NCBI GenBank assembly: GCA_013350335.1
Contig: CM023540.1
Span: 54,746,905-54,810,904 of the forward strand
Direction of reading: 5' to 3'
DNA: 64,000 nt
Origin: Chimonanthus salicifolius
Taxonomy: Eukaryota; Streptophyta; Magnoliopsida; Laurales; Calycanthaceae
Shown here: positions 1 through 11,358 of the stretch, one piece after another
How the letters are laid out: every line of letters starts with the position of its first letter
How positions within the stretch are numbered: position 1 is the stretch's first letter
Program-made: the position numbers and the translations under genes
The notes under the pieces: generated by a model
Databases searched by the model: none
What the model was told of the DNA's origin: nothing
The model's input: the letters and a program-made list of their open reading frames with translations, nothing else

Positions 1-1721
1 TTTTAAGATTTGATTTGGCGAGTTTGAAGGATTTGGCGTATGCTTAACATATTGGTAACGGTAAGAAATGGGGAAAAATTGTGCAAAAGAGGACTAGAGT
101 AGGAAAAGCAATTTCAGGATTAGACTTCATGATTTGGAACGATTTGATGCACTCTTATTATGTTATTATCCAAAAATATGGGTGATTGTGCCCAAATGAT
201 TTAAAATACAAAAAGGAATTTTATGAAAAATTCATTAAAAATTGTGTAGAAATAGGAAAAAGAAAGTTTGGAGGATTTGATATATTCTTATCATATTAAT
301 ATTAAAAATAGGAAAATTCTTTATCTTTCTACTCTATCTTCAAAACATAGGAAAATTTTGTCAAAATATGGCTAAAAGTAAGGCAATTATATATAAACTA
401 TAAAATGAATCTTGACCGTTCATTTATTTGATGATTGCGATTGATTTTATGTTATTCAATGAGTTCTATCTTTGAAAATATAGAAAATATTGAGCCACAT
501 TTTTTTTTTTGGAGTGGAGCCTTGGTTCCATGAAGTTTATATAAAATGAGTCAAAATCTAAGGGCTGATTTGGTTACGAGTATCAACGCTGAGTGTTTTT
601 TACTTTTGTTTCTTAGTAGGTTACAAGAATGTGCTGATTTGGTTGTCAGAACTAGAAATCCTAATTTAAATGTTTCTAATTATACGGGGGATAGATTTAG
701 GTTTCTTATATTGGGTTCATCGGTTCCCCATGTACTATATATTAATATAAAAGGATTTAGATGAAACTAAATGCATGACAAAGCATTTAAGCAAGGTTCT
801 TCTCTAACTGTCCCACATGAGTCTCTTTGAATCTCTATTGCATGCATATGTTAAATTTCAACAAAGTTCTAGCATGTCTTGTAGTCTTGCATGTATACAA
901 AAAATCATCTATCTTTGGGTTTGCGTGAATTAAAGTAGCAGTGTAGCATGTCTTCATAACATCAATTTTGATTCATTCATACGTGCCAAAGCACATTATA
1001 TCCAGTTTCAGTCTAAGATATAAATTTAGTGAATATCAGCACTATATATAGATGTCTAGGAAAACATTCATATTTACCTACCGCCCGTGAATTGGTATAT
1101 ATCTTAATTTGACACCCATCCATCTTTTTTACATTGTTGAACATTCGAACCAAAAAATTGCATTTATCTTAGGGCCCATAAAGCCATTAAATTTTGAACT
1201 CCTATATTTTTTGTCATGATGAACGGATGGAGTTGAATGTTCACCTTACATACCTTTAGTTCAGTTAATTATCTTATTATTCATGTAATCTCTAGTGACC
1301 AGAATGCATCTAGGTAGGTCTCTCTAGATCATTACTAGATATACAAATGGCATTATTTGGGATGAGCGGTCCACCTCTTAAAAATCTAAATCATTCATTA
1401 ATTTCAATGCAAGGATGCATATGTGTATTTTTTTTAAAATTTTGTGAAACTATTGGGCCCACTGTTGGATGAATCAAATGAGAGGAATGTGATGAACTTT
1501 ATAGATTTTCTAATTTTTCATTTAATCCATTTAATGGTGGGTCCAACGGTTTCACAAAAACTAAAACGATACAAATATGCATCTTCACATTTAGAAATTA
1601 ATGAATGGTTTGGATTTTTAAAGATGGACTCCAGATGACCCAAATGGGGCCATTTGAAGTAATCCTTACCATTAGGATGACAACATAGGATCATCCTTCT
1701 CTCTCTCTCTATATATATATA
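1..1721. other. AT-rich intergenic DNA, no gene recognised
   Basis: No protein family, RNA gene or element end is recognisable. Open frames at 546-764 and 1444-1638 are short, start in non-coding-looking context and show no domain. A CT/TA dinucleotide run at about 1698-1721 leads into the MITE cluster. Confidence 0.5.
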
Positions 1722-2522
1722 AAGTTCTCATGAGAACCTGTGAGAACTTTGGTTTGTGGGATTTACAGTAGACCTAATAGATCCAATTCCCCCCTCACAT
1801 CCACCTACCCCTTGTGAATTGCACCCGTACTCAATTTGACACTAATTTGACTTTTAAAAGTAATTGATCTAATTCGATGAATTTTCACTATTAGATAAAT
1901 GTGAAATTTTGATTGTCGTAAAAAACATGACTTATCTTATACAATCAAGATGAAAGTTTTTATACACCTTTATAAGCAACTCTCCCCTAAGAATAGTTCT
2001 TATGAGACTTTCATGAAAACTTTGGTTTGTATAGCCTATTGTAGGTGTAGTGGATCCAATTCGCCCGTTGCACTTACCTACCTCCCCTGAATTGCACCCA
2101 CACCCAATTTGACGTTTAAAGTCCATTGATCTAACTCAATAAATTTCTGCTGTTATTTAAATTTGAAATTTTATAGGCACCATATATAAACCAAGGCATT
2201 TCAAACTCGACCATCCATGTAGGCCTAGATGCTACCTATTGGCCGTTTACACCAAGATTACATGCAAACTTTGGTTTGTGGGAGGACAATTCTAACTAGA
2301 CTTATATGCATACTTTGGTATGTGTGGCCCACAGTAGATCTAATAGATCCAATTCTTTCTTCACACCCACCTATCCCTCGTGAATTACACTCATAACTAA
2401 TTTGACACCAATTTGACAAAGCCCATTGATCTAACCTGGTGAATTGCCACCATTAGATAAATGTGAAATTTTGAGGGCCTTAAAAAACATGGGTTCTTTA
2501 TCTAATCAAGATGAAATTTTTA
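1722..2522. mobile_element. MITE family 1, cluster of overlapping copies
   Basis: Two to three tandemly arranged or mutually inserted copies of a ~300-370 bp repeat. The repeat is marked by ends of the type CTAAGAA(C/T)AGTTCTTATGAG and by internal landmarks shared with copies at 4056, 4806, 9186 and 9530: a 'ggtctgtggcccaca' area, 'gatccaattc', 'acccacctacc' and a 'caatttgac' repeat. One junction between copies lies near 1978. There is no coding capacity. Individual copy limits inside the cluster are uncertain. Confidence 0.6.
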
Positions 2523-2739
2523 GGCACTATATATAAGCCAAGACCTTTCAAACCCACCTCCAAGTGGCGCCCATTGACTGTTTGCACCAGGGGGGAATCT
2601 ATGAAATGCGTAGGCGCCAAAAATGCCTAGGCACCATATATAAGCCAAGACCTTTCAAACCCACCTCCAAGTGGCACCCATTGATTGTTTGCACCAAGGG
2701 GGAATCTATGAAATGCTTAGGCGCCAAAAACGCCTAGGC
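2523..2739. repeat. 107-bp tandem duplication at the edge of a MITE
   Basis: Two adjacent copies start at 2523 and 2630 and differ at only a few positions. Each copy ends in the inverted sequence TAGGCGCC...GCCTAGGC. The unit includes the 3' end of a family 1 MITE, so the duplication arose after that insertion. Confidence 0.8.
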
Positions 2740-3734
2740 ACTTTATTTTGAATCTGTTTCATTAAAATGATTTTTTTTTAAAGCTTAGATCCAACCTTTT
2801 ATAATTTCCATTTGGTGCATCCTCAACCGTTATTAATCATGATAGGTCAAAATATTTATCTAATAGTTTATTTTTAATCCTTAGAAATCGAGGGCTAACA
2901 TTATTCAATGGGTCCCATTTTTGACATTATAATAGCTCCCATGCTAATCTATCCATCTATATAATTCATGTGATCATCGTGCGGCGAACCCACTATTTGA
3001 CGTGGTCTATCAGAAGATATGGGCTTTTTAGCTTGGGCGTCTGCCAAACCTGCCCATATACTCTCGATATATATGATATATGGGGTGACTTATTTGGAAT
3101 TTTACAATTGATATTTTTAACTTAAATTTAACTTGTCAAGTATGATACAGTTTAGATTTAGGAACAATTTGAGTTCTTACAAGCATTGCATCTAATACCC
3201 TAATTACTCGGCTCCTCACAATTGTATCAAGCGTTCTACCCCTTTGGATAGAGAAAGATTCATTTCATATGCCTTTTTTTTTCATTTTTTTTCTTCTCCT
3301 CCTCATCTTTTGTCTTTATTGAATTGTGTAGTGTTGCCGTCTCTTTTATTCTCTTCATAAAAACAAATGATAAAAAGTGGATCTCTAATTTATTTTGATC
3401 ACTTCTTGTTAATTCAGTAGGAATATTAATTCAATTTTCCAATTTCATGATTTTAACATAATTTGCTATTTTATTAGTTTTTTGTAATCCTAATTACTGT
3501 TCTTCTATTTTGCATATATTTCTCATTTCATGATTTTAATATAATTTATTATTTTATTATTTTCGATTTCTCATAGTTATGTTTCAATTCCTAATATTTT
3601 AAGTTTCTATTTTTTAATTATTATATATTATTTAAAAATGATTAAATTTGTCATGACATATTTTTTGAAATGGAACACCGAATGACTGAAACATTGAAGC
3701 GTTCTATTTTACAAGCAAGCCGAAACAACCTCCG
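2740..3734. other. AT-rich spacer, nothing recognised
   Basis: No ORF above background, RNA gene or known repeat is seen. Long T and A/T runs occur, for example around 3270-3300 and 3520-3650. Confidence 0.5.
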
Positions 3735-3999
3735 AAGTGCTCTCACAATGAGAGCTCCATGTGGAGCCCACCTATGATAACGAGTTTAGGTGAAAGTTTT
3801 GTGTATATTTTGCTTATAAGAAAATAACTTTATTGAACGACTCTAGCCATGTAATTAAACTTGACAAAATTGCATCTCTATCTGCCATTAATTTTTTGGT
3901 CCTACAAAACTATAGCTAGAGTCATTCAATCAATTTGATACATAAATCATGCTAACCCACCTAACAAGGGCTCGTAGAGCTCTCACCGTGAGAGCACTT
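3735..3999. mobile_element. MITE family 2, copy 1
   Basis: The ~265-bp element has near-perfect terminal inverted repeats: AAGTGCTCTCAC-aa-TGAGAGCT on the left, and the inverse of GAGCTCTCAC-cg-TGAGAGCACTT on the right. There is no ORF. A related copy lies at 4447-4777. The target duplication is not clear. Confidence 0.75.
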
Positions 4000-4055
4000 T
4001 ATAGTGAGTGCGGTAAATATATAATAATTCTTTTTTGAGTACGTAAATATATAAT

Positions 4056-4424
4056 AGCTCTCCTCTAAGAACAATTTTCATAAGACTTACATGCAAATTT
4101 TGGTTCGCAGTGCCCACGGTATATCTAATGAGTATGGTTCTCCCCACAAGCCCACCTATCTCCGTGAATTGCATTCGTACCCAATTTGACACCAATTTGA
4201 CTTTTAAAGCCAATTTATCTAAACCGATGAATTTCTAGAGTATATATGTGAGATTTTGAGGGCTTTAAAAAACATTGTTTCTTGTTTCCAATCAAGATGG
4301 AATTTTATTGGTACCATATACAAGCCAAGTCCTTTCAAACTCATCGATCCATGTGGACCCGAGTGACATCCATTGGTCATTTGCACCAAGTGTTTGGTGC
4401 AAACTCATTCTGAGGGGAGAGCTC
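4056..4424 (+). mobile_element. MITE family 1, isolated copy
   Basis: The ends are AGCTCTCCTCTAAGAA on the left and TTCTGAGGGGAGAGCT on the right, forming inverted termini and flanked on both sides by TA-rich sequence. The interior matches the other family 1 copies. It is non-coding and the superfamily cannot be fixed. Confidence 0.75.
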
Positions 4425-4446
4425 CTAATATATAGTTTTAGCTATA

Positions 4447-4777
4447 CACTCCATAGGTGATCTCGTGGTGGGAGATCCAGGTGGAGCCTACCTATAATCA
4501 TGGGGTTCGATGAGTTTGAAGATCTGTGTGTGTATATAATACCTATAAAAATAAACTAATGAAATGATTTTGGCCATGGTTTCGAAGGACCAAAAACTCA
4601 ACGATAAATAAGGGTGCAATTTTATCGAGTTTAATCCCATGGCTAAAGACATTCAATCGAGATATTTTTTTTAATAAGCATTAGATGTACACATAGATCA
4701 TTCAAACCCACCCAACCCTATAATCATATGTGGGCTCCACATGGGGCTCCCACCATGGGAGCACTTTATGGGGTGTG
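4447..4777. mobile_element. MITE family 2, copy 2
   Basis: Terminal inverted repeats run from CACTCCATAGGTGATCTC on the left to the inverse of GCACTTTATGGGGTGTG on the right. The interior shares 'ggtggagcc...cctat' and the 'ggcca...ccatggct' arrangement with the copy at 3735. There is no coding capacity. Confidence 0.65.
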
Positions 4778-4805
4778 CTCTTGATCATTTTCCTATATAT
4801 ATATT

Positions 4806-5172
4806 AGGAGCTCTCCCGTGAGAATGAGTTTGGTGCAAATAGCCAATGGGTGCCACTTGGGCCCCACATGGATGGGTGGGTTTGAAAGGCCTTGTCTTCT
4901 ATATGATGTTTATAAAATTTCATCTTGATTGGATAGTAGAAGATATGTTTCTTAAGGCCCTCAAAATTTTATATTTATCTAATGGAGGAAATTCACTGGG
5001 TTAACCAATGAGCTTGAAAAGACAAATTGGTGTTTGGTTTCAAATTGGGTACTAATGTAATTCACAGGGGGTAGGTGGGTGTAAAGGGAGAATTGTATCC
5101 ATTAGGTCTACTATGGACGCGACAATCTAAAGTTTGCATGAAAGTCTCATAAGAATTTTTCTTAAGGGAGAC
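4806..5172 (-). mobile_element. MITE family 1, inverted copy
   Basis: This is the same family as 4056-4424 in reverse orientation. It starts AGGAGCTCTCCCGTGAGAA and ends near TTTCTTAAGGGAGACT. The landmarks 'caaattggt', 'gtaggtgggtg' and 'attaggtctac' appear in inverted order. Confidence 0.75.
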
Positions 5173-5467
5173 TTGTACCCCTTCTTGCATCGTGTTTTTT
5201 GTGAGCCAACCTATGTTGATGGTGATGGGTCCATTGAAAAGGTCTAGTTGGATCTTATGACCTATAAAAAACCATCTTGATTGGATAAATTAAGCCATTG
5301 CTTTCGAAGACATAAAAATTTAGGGCTTAAAAAGTGAGATTTTTTGGAGGACTAAAAAAAATGGCTTGATCGATCCAATCGTGATTATTTTTTGTAGGCC
5401 ACAAGTTCAAGTTTAGAGCATGTAAGGCTTACTCTTTGTGAGCCTACCTATGCGACGTTCATGTATG

Positions 5468-5469
<2 letters not shown>
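5173..5469. mobile_element. Possible third MITE type
   Basis: A GTGAGCC-type sequence near 5212 and another near 5440 border ~250 bp whose organisation resembles family 2 ('gattggata' and a 'ggctt...aatggctt' arrangement). The termini are poorly preserved, so this is tentative. Confidence 0.3.

Positions 5470-5517
<48 letters not shown>
5470..5517. repeat. (GT)n(AT)n microsatellite
   Basis: About 16 GT units are followed directly by about 7 TA units. The histidine/threonine-repeat frames read on the minus strand here are artefacts of the dinucleotide run. Confidence 0.95.
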
Positions 5518-5722
5518 CATCAATCTGGGGTTGGTCTTTATATTTGGATTTGGCAAACTGTTTCCATGCACCAACTGCCTATGTGATGCCCATAGGATTT
5601 GGACCCACAACTATTAGGCTGTAAAAATGGACCTTTACTAGTTGTGCTATACCAATTCATGAGGGGTAGGTGAATATGAACAATTTAGATAAATCATTTG
5701 AGGGCTGGACATAGGAGGTCTC

Positions 5723-5962
5723 TGTTGTGAGACCCACTATAGGATACAGTTGACCATGTGGGACCCACTTCTGGACATTGTTGACCAGAATCATCCAGTT
5801 TGGAAAGTTGACTTAAAAGATATTGCTAGCAATGTAATTTAATGTAACTGATTATTCTTTTATTTCTTTCCTTTTCAACGATCGTAATTGGCTACTTGTA
5901 ATCTATTTATACATGTACTCTCCTTCGATTAGGAATACAATCAATACAATACAGAGAAAGAG
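5723..5962 (+). repeat. Truncated 5' LTR of copia element
   Basis: This stretch aligns with 8836-9075 of the 3' LTR, sharing 'gaccatgtgggaccca', 'ttgaccagaatca', 'cgtaattggct' and 'atttatacatgtactct'. Similarity stops after 'atacagagaaag', leaving out about 60 bp present at the end of the 3' LTR. Confidence 0.85.
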
Positions 5963-7517
5963 GCAATGCAATTTGTATACACTAGTAGGGAGCACAGTTA
6001 TTAATAGGCAGCGGGATCCTACTAGTCGGGCTGTAAGTAAAAAGAAAAAAACCAAAAAGGCACTAGTCAGGTATGGCTTGAAAAATAAAGTTTCTTTTGC
6101 ATTAGTGGGTTGTGGGGTACCTTTTGGTTTCCATGATGCAAGTGGTGGTAGTAAAGATGGAAAGGTGAATACGACGAAGTACCACATGGAGAATAATGCA
6201 ATAGATGTTACAAGTGACTACGCTCAAGTTCAAGCATGGATTGGGCTTGATCAATCTTTCTCATTGATGGAGACTGGTGGAGCATCCCAAGGCGTGGGGA
6301 TGGGCATCTCACAAAGAGATGCGGAGCTGCAGTTGCAGTACAAATCATGGTCATAAATCGGCTCCAGAGTTGGTGGAATTCTCGTCAAGGTGGAGAATTG
6401 TTGGATAAGATGGCTCGAATTACACTCCTAGATTTTCTTCTAAAAATTAGGAATGGATCTGGCAACACAAGGTGGAGTCTTGCATGCTTGGCAAGAATAT
6501 CACATGGGTATCTTGGACATGTGAGTGTGAAACAGAGGCTGGATGGTGATTGCCTTCTTAATATTCAGATTAGGGAAACACGACATTGTAGATAAGTGGT
6601 GTGAGGTGGCTTTATCTAATCCCGTTATGATCAGTTCCTTAGCTGGATTTTCTTTTCTAGCTAGAAGATTTCCACATGGCATTGGCTGTGGAAGAATAGA
6701 AAGGGAATGCACGAAAAAGGATAAAAGCCAGTATCAAGAGAGGGACGTGATAAGGGGCAACCAAGCATAATAGCAGAAAAAAAGTGAGAGAAAGGAAGCA
6801 TGATTCATGCAAGGAAGTGCATGGAAGACCTTTGCTGACGTGCATGCAAGAAGGTGTTATTCATGCATGGTGTTTCTCAGCAAAGGACAACAATGCTTGG
6901 TTGGCTGCATATAAGACAACATACGTTGGTGTCTTGTTGCATGATTTTTCATGCAAGTAGCAGGGAGAAAGGAACCAGCGTGGAACCCTTCATGCTTGTT
7001 AATTGAGAAGACAGAGAAGGGAACACAACAATTGAGAAAGGTCTGAGAGTTGAAGAGTAAGAGGGTCGCTTGAAAGGGATCGGGTGTGACCGGTTCAAGC
7101 GTGTGTAGAAGAGTTTGAGAAAGCTGTAATCCAAACTCTAAGATTTACTTTTGTGTAAAACTCTCCCCTGTTATTTTCTCTCTGAATATTATTACACGCT
7201 CTGTGGACGTAGACATTGTTTTGTCGAACCATGTAAATATCGGTATCCTGATTATTGGTGGTATGCTTGATTTATTTCTATTATCGTCCTGTGATATATT
7301 ATTTTCACATATTTTCCTTAACATACATCTGTGCAGTGGAGTTGCAACCTTGTTGTTTTCCGAACTGAGCATCCACCGTTCCTGGCTCGATTTTTGGAGA
7401 TTCTAGTTGATCTGCTTTCGCTCCATCAGATGGCATCATTTGGATCGTCAGGATGAATAAGTTCAAACTCAAGTGAGACTCTAGTTGGCTGCAAATGAGT
7501 CTTTGTCTTGAAGCATC
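5963..7517. other. Inserted sequence with LTR-like part inside copia element
   Basis: This stretch does not match the surrounding copia element. A purine tract (AAGGTGGAGAA, about 6387-6397) is followed by TTGTTGG and ~925 bp ending near 7323 in CTTAACA. That layout is typical of a polypurine tract followed by the 3' LTR of another copia element, including a 'ctctgtggacgtagacattg' region often seen near plant copia LTR ends. A 147-codon open frame at 5913-6356 has a lysine-rich patch but no recognisable domain. The limits of the insert are inferred from loss of similarity on each side. Confidence 0.4.
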
Positions 7518-8828
7518 ATCCATACGGATCTATTGTCCGGTATAAAGCTCGATTGGTTGCCAAAAGCTTCCACATACATATGGGGTTGATTATCAAAACA
7601 CCTTCTCTCCTGTTTCCAAGATTCCTTCTGTACGAGTATTGATTTCTATTGCTACCACTCATGACTGGTCCCTCCATCAATTGGATGTGAAGAACACCTT
7701 TCTGCATGGTGATCTCCAGGAAGAAGTATATATGCTTCCCCCTTCTTGGTCTGTGAAATAGGGGGAAACTCAATTTGTCTGCCAGCTCAAGAAGGCTATC
7801 TATGGCCTCAAGCGATCCCCCCGGGCCTGGTTTGATATATTCAACCGTGCTGTGCTTTATTGCCCTATGGTTTCTTTAAGTGCCAAGCAGATTTTTCAAT
7901 TTTTTACTACAGTGCTAATTTCGTGATCATGATTCTCGTGGTGTATGTTGATGATATTGTTCTTACTGGCAATAATGATATTGCCATGTCTGCATTCAAA
8001 GCATATTTATGATGACATTTGATATTAAAGATCTGGGGCCCCTCCATTATTTTCTCGGGATTGAGGTAGCTCGTTCCTCTAAAGGGTTGTCTCTTTCTTA
8101 ATGGAAATATGCTCTAGATCTATTGCAAGATGTCAAGTATTCTAAATGTAAGCCTGCTGATATACCTTTGGATGTCAACACGAAGTTATCTACTTCAGAC
8201 AGGACCCTTCTTGATGATCCTGCCTTCTATCAGAGATTAGTCGGGAAACTGATTTATCTTACTATCACTAGGCCAGATTTATCGTATATTGTTGGTGTGA
8301 TTAGTCAATTTATGCATGTTCCCCAAGATACCCATTTTCATGTTGTCTTTCGTTTTCTCTAGTATCTTAAGGCTCATCTTGGCCGAGGATTATTCTATGA
8401 ACGATAGTCCCACTTCGGGTTCATGGCTATTCAGATGTTGATTGGGCCGGGTCTCTTGTTTACCGTCGCTCTACCACCTGTTACTGTGCCTTCTTGGGAT
8501 CCCATTTAGTTTCGTGGCAAACCAAGAAGTAGAATGTTGTTGCTTGGTCGAGTGCTGAAGCAGAATATCGTGCCATGGCCAATTGCATCCGAGTTACTTT
8601 AGTTTCTGCATTTTATCTTTAAGTTAGGCCTTGCCCCTGCTGATCCATTAATCATGTTCTGTAACAATCATGTTCCTTTGGCAGCACATTTCTGAAGGTC
8701 GGATCTTCATTCCTTATCTCCAATCCAAGGACCAACTTGCAGATATGCTTACCGAAGTTGTTTCTCAGACCCAACTCAATCATGCTTTATGCAAGCTGGA
8801 CTTACAAGACATCTTCGCACAAACTTGA
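7518..8828 (+). pseudogene. copia RT-RNase H remnant (pol)
   Basis: The reading, with several frame changes, gives the copia reverse transcriptase landmarks in order: [12 protein letters not shown] (about 7540), a [13 protein letters not shown] block (about 7680), CQLKKAIYGLKRSPRAW (about 7780), the polymerase motif YVDD within LVVYVDDIVLTGN (about 7940), then KLIYLTITRPDLSY (about 8245). RNase H follows with SWQTKK and WSSAEAEYRAM (about 8510-8580). The pol end, LNHALCKLDLQDIF, stops at 8826-8828, eight bases before the 3' LTR. Protease and integrase are absent. It is an inactive fossil. Confidence 0.85.
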
Positions 8829-8835
8829 CGGAGAG

Positions 8836-9126
8836 TGTTGTGGGAGCCACTACAAAGCACAATTGACCATGTGGGACCCACTTATGGACATAGTTGACCA
8901 GAATCACCCAATTTGTAAAGTTGACTTGAAAGATATTGTTAGCTATGTAATTTTTGTAACTGATTATTCATTTTCAATCATCGTAATTGGCTGCTTGTGA
9001 TCTATTTATACATGTACTCTCTTTCGATTGGGAATATAATCAATACAATAAAGAGAGAATTTTTCTCCATAACTTCTCTCTCTTCTCGTTTTTCCCTTTT
9101 CCTTTTCCCTATTATTAAATTCAACA
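8836..9126 (+). repeat. 3' LTR of copia element
   Basis: The 291-bp LTR begins TGTTGTGGG and ends TTCAACA. It is followed at once by the GTCTC target duplication. A 'ctatttatac' segment (about 9000) could be its promoter TATA box. Confidence 0.85.
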
Positions 9127-9185
9127 GTCTCTACGAAAGGTCTCTCCCAGAAGTCTTTCTGGATTATATTCGTAGACAGATAAGA

Positions 9186-9500
9186 ATGATCTCTTAAGAA
9201 CAGTTCTCATGAGACTTTCATGAGAACGACCAATGGGCGCCACTTGGGCCCACATGGATAGGTGGGTTTGAAAGGCCTTAGCTTGTATAATTTATCGAGT
9301 TCGATCAATGGGCTTTAAAAGTCAAATTGATGTCAAGTTGGGTATGGGTGCAAGTCAAATTGGTGTGAAATTGGATATGGGTGCAATTCATGGGCGGTAG
9401 GTGGGTGTGAAGGGGGAATTGGATCCATGAGGTCTACTGTGGGCTCCATGAACCAATGTTCTCATGAAAGTCTCATGGGAACAGTTCTTAGGAGATCATT
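9186..9500 (-). mobile_element. MITE family 1, best-preserved copy
   Basis: The 315-bp element has ~40-bp terminal inverted repeats running 9186-9227 and 9459-9500, with only a few mismatches (left AATGATCTCTTAAGAAC, right inverse of GTTCTTAGGAGATCATT). There is no ORF. The interior matches the other family 1 copies in reverse orientation. The target duplication is not resolved because the flanks are AT-rich. Confidence 0.85.
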
Positions 9501-9529
9501 ATTATATATATAAATAAAGATCATCTGCA

Positions 9530-9920
9530 AATGAGTTTGCACCTAAGTTTATTGCTAGGTTATGTGGATCCATTCCCCCTTTTACACTCCACCTACCCTA
9601 CGTGAATTGCCCCAAATCCAGTTTGACATCAATTTGACTTCTAGATGAATTGTCCTGTAGTACCCCGATGCACGTGGCTTGTGGAGGTTTGTGTGCATCC
9701 GGAGTGCTATCCAATGCCCTTGTACTCGGGGAAAGATGGGGGTCTTGGGTTTTTCTATCATATAAAAAAATATCTAGCATGATGAGTTTCCACCGTTAGA
9801 CAAAGTTGGAATTTTGAGGACCTTTATAGGCATCATTTACAAGCAAGGTATTTTAGACTCATCCATCCATGCAAGTCCATCTGAGAATATACACCAAACT
9901 TGGTGGAGATTCATTTGTAG
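9530..9920 (+). mobile_element. MITE family 1, interrupted copy
   Basis: It begins near 'gatcatctgcaaatgag' and carries family 1 landmarks ('tggatccattccccc', 'cctacgtgaattgc', 'gtttgacatcaatttgac'). A ~125-bp foreign segment at about 9656-9780 interrupts it, after which the family sequence resumes ('gagtttccaccgttaga'). The ends are worn. Confidence 0.6.
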
Positions 9921-10762
9921 GGGAACGTTGTGGCTTACTACTTTTTCAGCTTTTTCAGACTTTCGTCAAGGAGAAGAGCTAATTAAATGCCTCATTTTTT
10001 TCAAATGGCTAATATTTAACCTTGTGTTAGGAACTATGGGCCAAGGCACAGTCTCAAACAGACAATTTCTATGGGGTGTAAGCCTTCCAAAATGTAAGGA
10101 AGGCGTGCTTTGCTAATCTGATTACACATGGATGTTGTACTTCTAGATGTGTACAAGAAACTTTTTTGTGTGTATACATGCAAACTTTGAATTGTGGGGC
10201 CGACAATGGACTCCATAGGGCTTCTTTCATATAGTATGGTTTATTACATAGTTCAGCTTTTCAGGCCAATTTTTTAGGTCCTTTTTCAGTTATTTTTGGC
10301 CTTCCAATGTCTTTTGTCAACTTTTTCAAATCCTTTTTCAGTCAAAGGACATGTTCATTATCTTTTCAAAAAAATGAAATAATAAATAAAAATAAAACAT
10401 GTTTTTTAATTGTTATCATATATTAAAAAAGGAGCACCAGAGTTACAATAGTGAAAAAATAAGAAGAAAAACAACAGACACAATTCCCTATATATGTGTA
10501 TAGGGGCACAACTCAATAATCGTGGGTGTAGTAGACGAAAATCTACATCTAACTTTTAGGAACAATGGTAGGTGTTCATGCCATTTACATTACGTGGGTG
10601 CTATCACATTTTCTCAAGGTAACGTTTCTAGTATTTTGTCCCTTTATATGATGTGGAATGGGGTGTTGTTTTTTGTAGAGTTACAAGAAAAAAATTACAT
10701 TTTGTTTCAGTTTAATTGTGAAAATATTTGAAATAAGTAGTTTAGATGTACCTTCGCAAAAG
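9921..10762. other. Spacer, nothing recognised
   Basis: Repeated 'ttttcag' strings occur around 9950 and 10250-10350, but there is no domain, RNA gene or element terminus. Confidence 0.45.

Positions 10763-10799
<37 letters not shown>
10763..10799. repeat. (AT)n microsatellite
   Basis: About 18 uninterrupted AT dinucleotides. Tyrosine/isoleucine-repeat frames on both strands are by-products of this run. Confidence 0.95.
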
Positions 10800-10802
<3 letters not shown>

Positions 10803-10892
10803 GTGTCGTGTAAAGCATTTACCTTTACTACTTTTAAGAAGAAAAGCAAAAATTATAAAAAATGGGAAAAAAAGCAGGAGAGAGAGAGAGAG

Positions 10893-11358
10893 CCAAATCT
10901 GGTGATTTCTAGTATCTTCTCCAAGTTCTCTTGAGAGAGAGAGATGTGTGGGAGGAAGGGAGAGAGAGAGAGGGAGGACTGCAAATCTGGTGATTTCTAG
11001 CATCTTCTCCAAGTTCTCTTAAGAGAGAGAAAGAGAGCCAAATCTGGTGATTTCTCGTTCTTCTCCAAGTTCTCTTGAGAGAGAGAGATGTGTGGGAGGG
11101 AGGGAGAGGGGAGGGAGGGAGGGCGCCAAATCTGGTGATTTCTAGCGTCTTCTCCAAGTTCTCTTAAGAGAGAGATGTGTGGGCACCAGATTTGCAGCTA
11201 AGAGTACCCTCCTTCCATCAAATCTGGTGATTTCTGGCATCTTCTCCAAGTTCTCTTGAGAAAGAGAGAGAGAGATGTGTGGGCACCAGATTTGTAGCTA
11301 AGAGTACCCTCCTAGTGCCAAATCTGGTGATTTCTGGCTTCTTCTCCAAGTTCTCTTT
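10893..11358. repeat. Minisatellite, six units of 57-101 bp
   Basis: Units start at about 10893, 10981, 11038, 11126, 11217 and 11318. Each opens with CCAAATCTGGTGATTTCT and continues CTTCTCCAAGTTCTCTT followed by a GA-rich variable part. The last inter-unit parts share an extra segment containing GCACCAGATTTG, a near-inverse of the unit start. Spacings are 88, 57, 88, 91 and 101 bp. The array lies about 600 bp upstream of the first exon-like piece of the FRS gene. Confidence 0.9.

Larger units (their letters stand above)
5723..9126 (+). mobile_element. Degenerate Ty1/copia retrotransposon with foreign insert
   Basis: A 5' LTR (TG at 5723) and a 3' LTR (8836-9126, TG...CA) enclose a copia pol remnant. 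The element is flanked by the identical 5-bp duplication GTCTC at 5718-5722 and 9127-9131, which fixes both ends. A polypurine-like CGGAGAG precedes the 3' LTR. The 5' LTR is cut short at about 5962, and the sequence up to about 7517 (probably part of another element) replaces its 3' end plus gag, protease and integrase. Stops and frameshifts run throughout, so the copy is dead. Confidence 0.85.

Noticed and set aside
5413..5610. Minus-strand frame with His/Thr repeats
   Set aside because: Produced by the (GT)n microsatellite.
5913..6356. 147-codon open frame as a gene
   Set aside because: No domain recognised, spans the boundary between LTR and inserted sequence, and so begins inside LTR DNA.
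10707..11157. Minus-strand Leu/Ser-rich frames
   Set aside because: Read-through of the (AT)n run and minisatellite; the protein repeats mirror the DNA repeats.
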